A DNA stretch of 5,256 nt from assembly GCA_963653155.1 (NCBI GenBank), contig CAVJWR010000147.1, positions 1 to 5,256 on the forward strand, read 5' to 3'. The number at the start of each line of letters is the position of its first letter. Within the stretch, counting starts at the first letter, position 1. Under the pieces are notes generated by a model, which had not been told where the DNA came from, made no database searches, and saw nothing but the letters and a program-made list of their open reading frames with translations. Below are positions 4,896-5,256 of the stretch, piece by piece. Both the position numbers and the translations under genes were made by a program. Source of the stretch: UBA1731 sp963653155. Lineage in GTDB: Bacteria; Verrucomicrobiota; Kiritimatiellia; RFP12; UBA1067.

Positions 4896-5256
4896 ATGAA
4901 AGCAAAGGTCCTACTCATACTTCCTTCCGACAAGTTCCTTCACCGGCAGATCCTTGAGGGCATTCTGGAATTCGGACGCGAACACGGCCCATGGCAATTC
5001 CACTTCGAGACCGGCGACCGCTACGAGCAGACCCTCGGCAATGGCCACAGCTGGAGCTGTTCCGCTATAATCGCGATGGTGCGCGAACGGCATCAGCTCG
5101 CCGAACTGCTGGCGATGGGGAAGCCATCCGTATTCATAAACCCTCCGTCGCCACTCGGTGGACGGCAAAAGGCGAAACCGCCGCCGCACGCCGTGTACGT
5201 AAACAGGGATCAGGAGGATGTGGGCAGAACGGCTGCATCGTACTTCCTTGAACGCG
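4896..5256 (+). CDS. XylR-like AraC-family transcriptional regulator, N-terminal 120 residues (cut by window edge)
   Basis: The frame stays open from the ATG to the right edge, giving 120 residues. The order of elements is that of the periplasmic-binding-protein-like (LacI-type) sensor domain found at the N-terminus of E. coli XylR and its relatives: beta strand KAKVLLILP (2-10), a helix FLHRQILEGILEFGREHG (14-31), strand WQFHFETG (33-40), strand SAIIAMV (56-62), strand PSVFINPP (77-84), then HAVYVNRDQEDVGRTAASYF (98-117), the usual strand-helix in which the Asp and Val-Gly match the family. There is no N-terminal helix-turn-helix, so it is not an ordinary LacI protein; an AraC helix-turn-helix is expected at the unseen C-terminus (inference). 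The likely role is sugar sensing and control of the divergent hydrolase gene. The start is supported by the promoter geometry, with no ribosome binding site. Confidence 0.87.
   Translation, partial: MKAKVLLILPSDKFLHRQILEGILEFGREHGPWQFHFETGDRYEQTLGNGHSWSCSAIIAMVRERHQLAELLAMGKPSVFINPPSPLGGRQKAKPPPHAVYVNRDQEDVGRTAASYFLER

Noticed and set aside
4911..5189. 92-residue frame on the minus strand at the right edge
   Set aside because: It lies opposite the regulator, whose plus-strand frame has a promoter and matches the XylR-type sensor fold.
1..5256. RNA genes, CRISPR arrays, insertion sequences or attachment sites
   Set aside because: No tRNA or rRNA-like sequence, spaced repeats, transposase frame or terminal inverted repeats were seen on either strand.

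Overview
The window reads as an accessory carbohydrate-use and cell-surface locus from a PVC-type bacterium. A Kiritimatiellota/Verrucomicrobiota-like host is my best guess. I base this on the combination of an autotransporter-type beta-strand-repeat surface protein, a GHL6/GH42-like glycoside hydrolase and a XylR-like AraC regulator. That is inference from gene style, not from a marker gene. A 10-N run at 2692-2701 shows that the sequence is a scaffold, probably a metagenome assembly.

Layout: three genes run leftwards and one runs rightwards. At the right edge (4896 onward, + strand) is the N-terminal third or so of a XylR/LacI-like sensor domain, cut by the window end. It has a near-consensus sigma-70 promoter whose -10 box ends 9 nt before the ATG, so its mRNA should be leaderless. 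Divergent from it, across 113 bp that contain a direct-repeat operator candidate, is a 653-aa glycoside hydrolase-like gene (2821-4782, - strand). After 172 bp comes an 815-aa exported beta-strand-repeat surface protein (201-2648, - strand) with its own promoter. Eleven bases further on, in the same transcription unit, starts a small-signal-peptide secreted protein cut by the left edge (1-189, - strand).

The most interesting signal is the 5' end of the surface-protein gene. Its promoter (TTGACT-17-TATAAT) has an A9 homopolymer inside the spacer. Its Shine-Dalgarno site sits in a run of AAACG-like pentamers. Codons 9-13, just before the signal-peptide core, contain an uninterrupted G12 tract. 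The tract is in frame here. Losing one G would give a stop right after the tract, overlapping the next ATG as ATGA. Gaining one G would give a stop about 34 codons later. This is the architecture of a phase-variable contingency locus, possibly with both a transcriptional and a translational switch, on a surface-exposed protein and the secreted protein downstream of it.

Functional model (inference): the regulator senses a sugar and controls the divergent glycoside hydrolase and perhaps itself, while the surface protein and its partner are stochastically switched. The hydrolase keeps a GH42-like DN...CxCxxC motif but lacks the Glu expected after the Asn, so its chemistry is uncertain.
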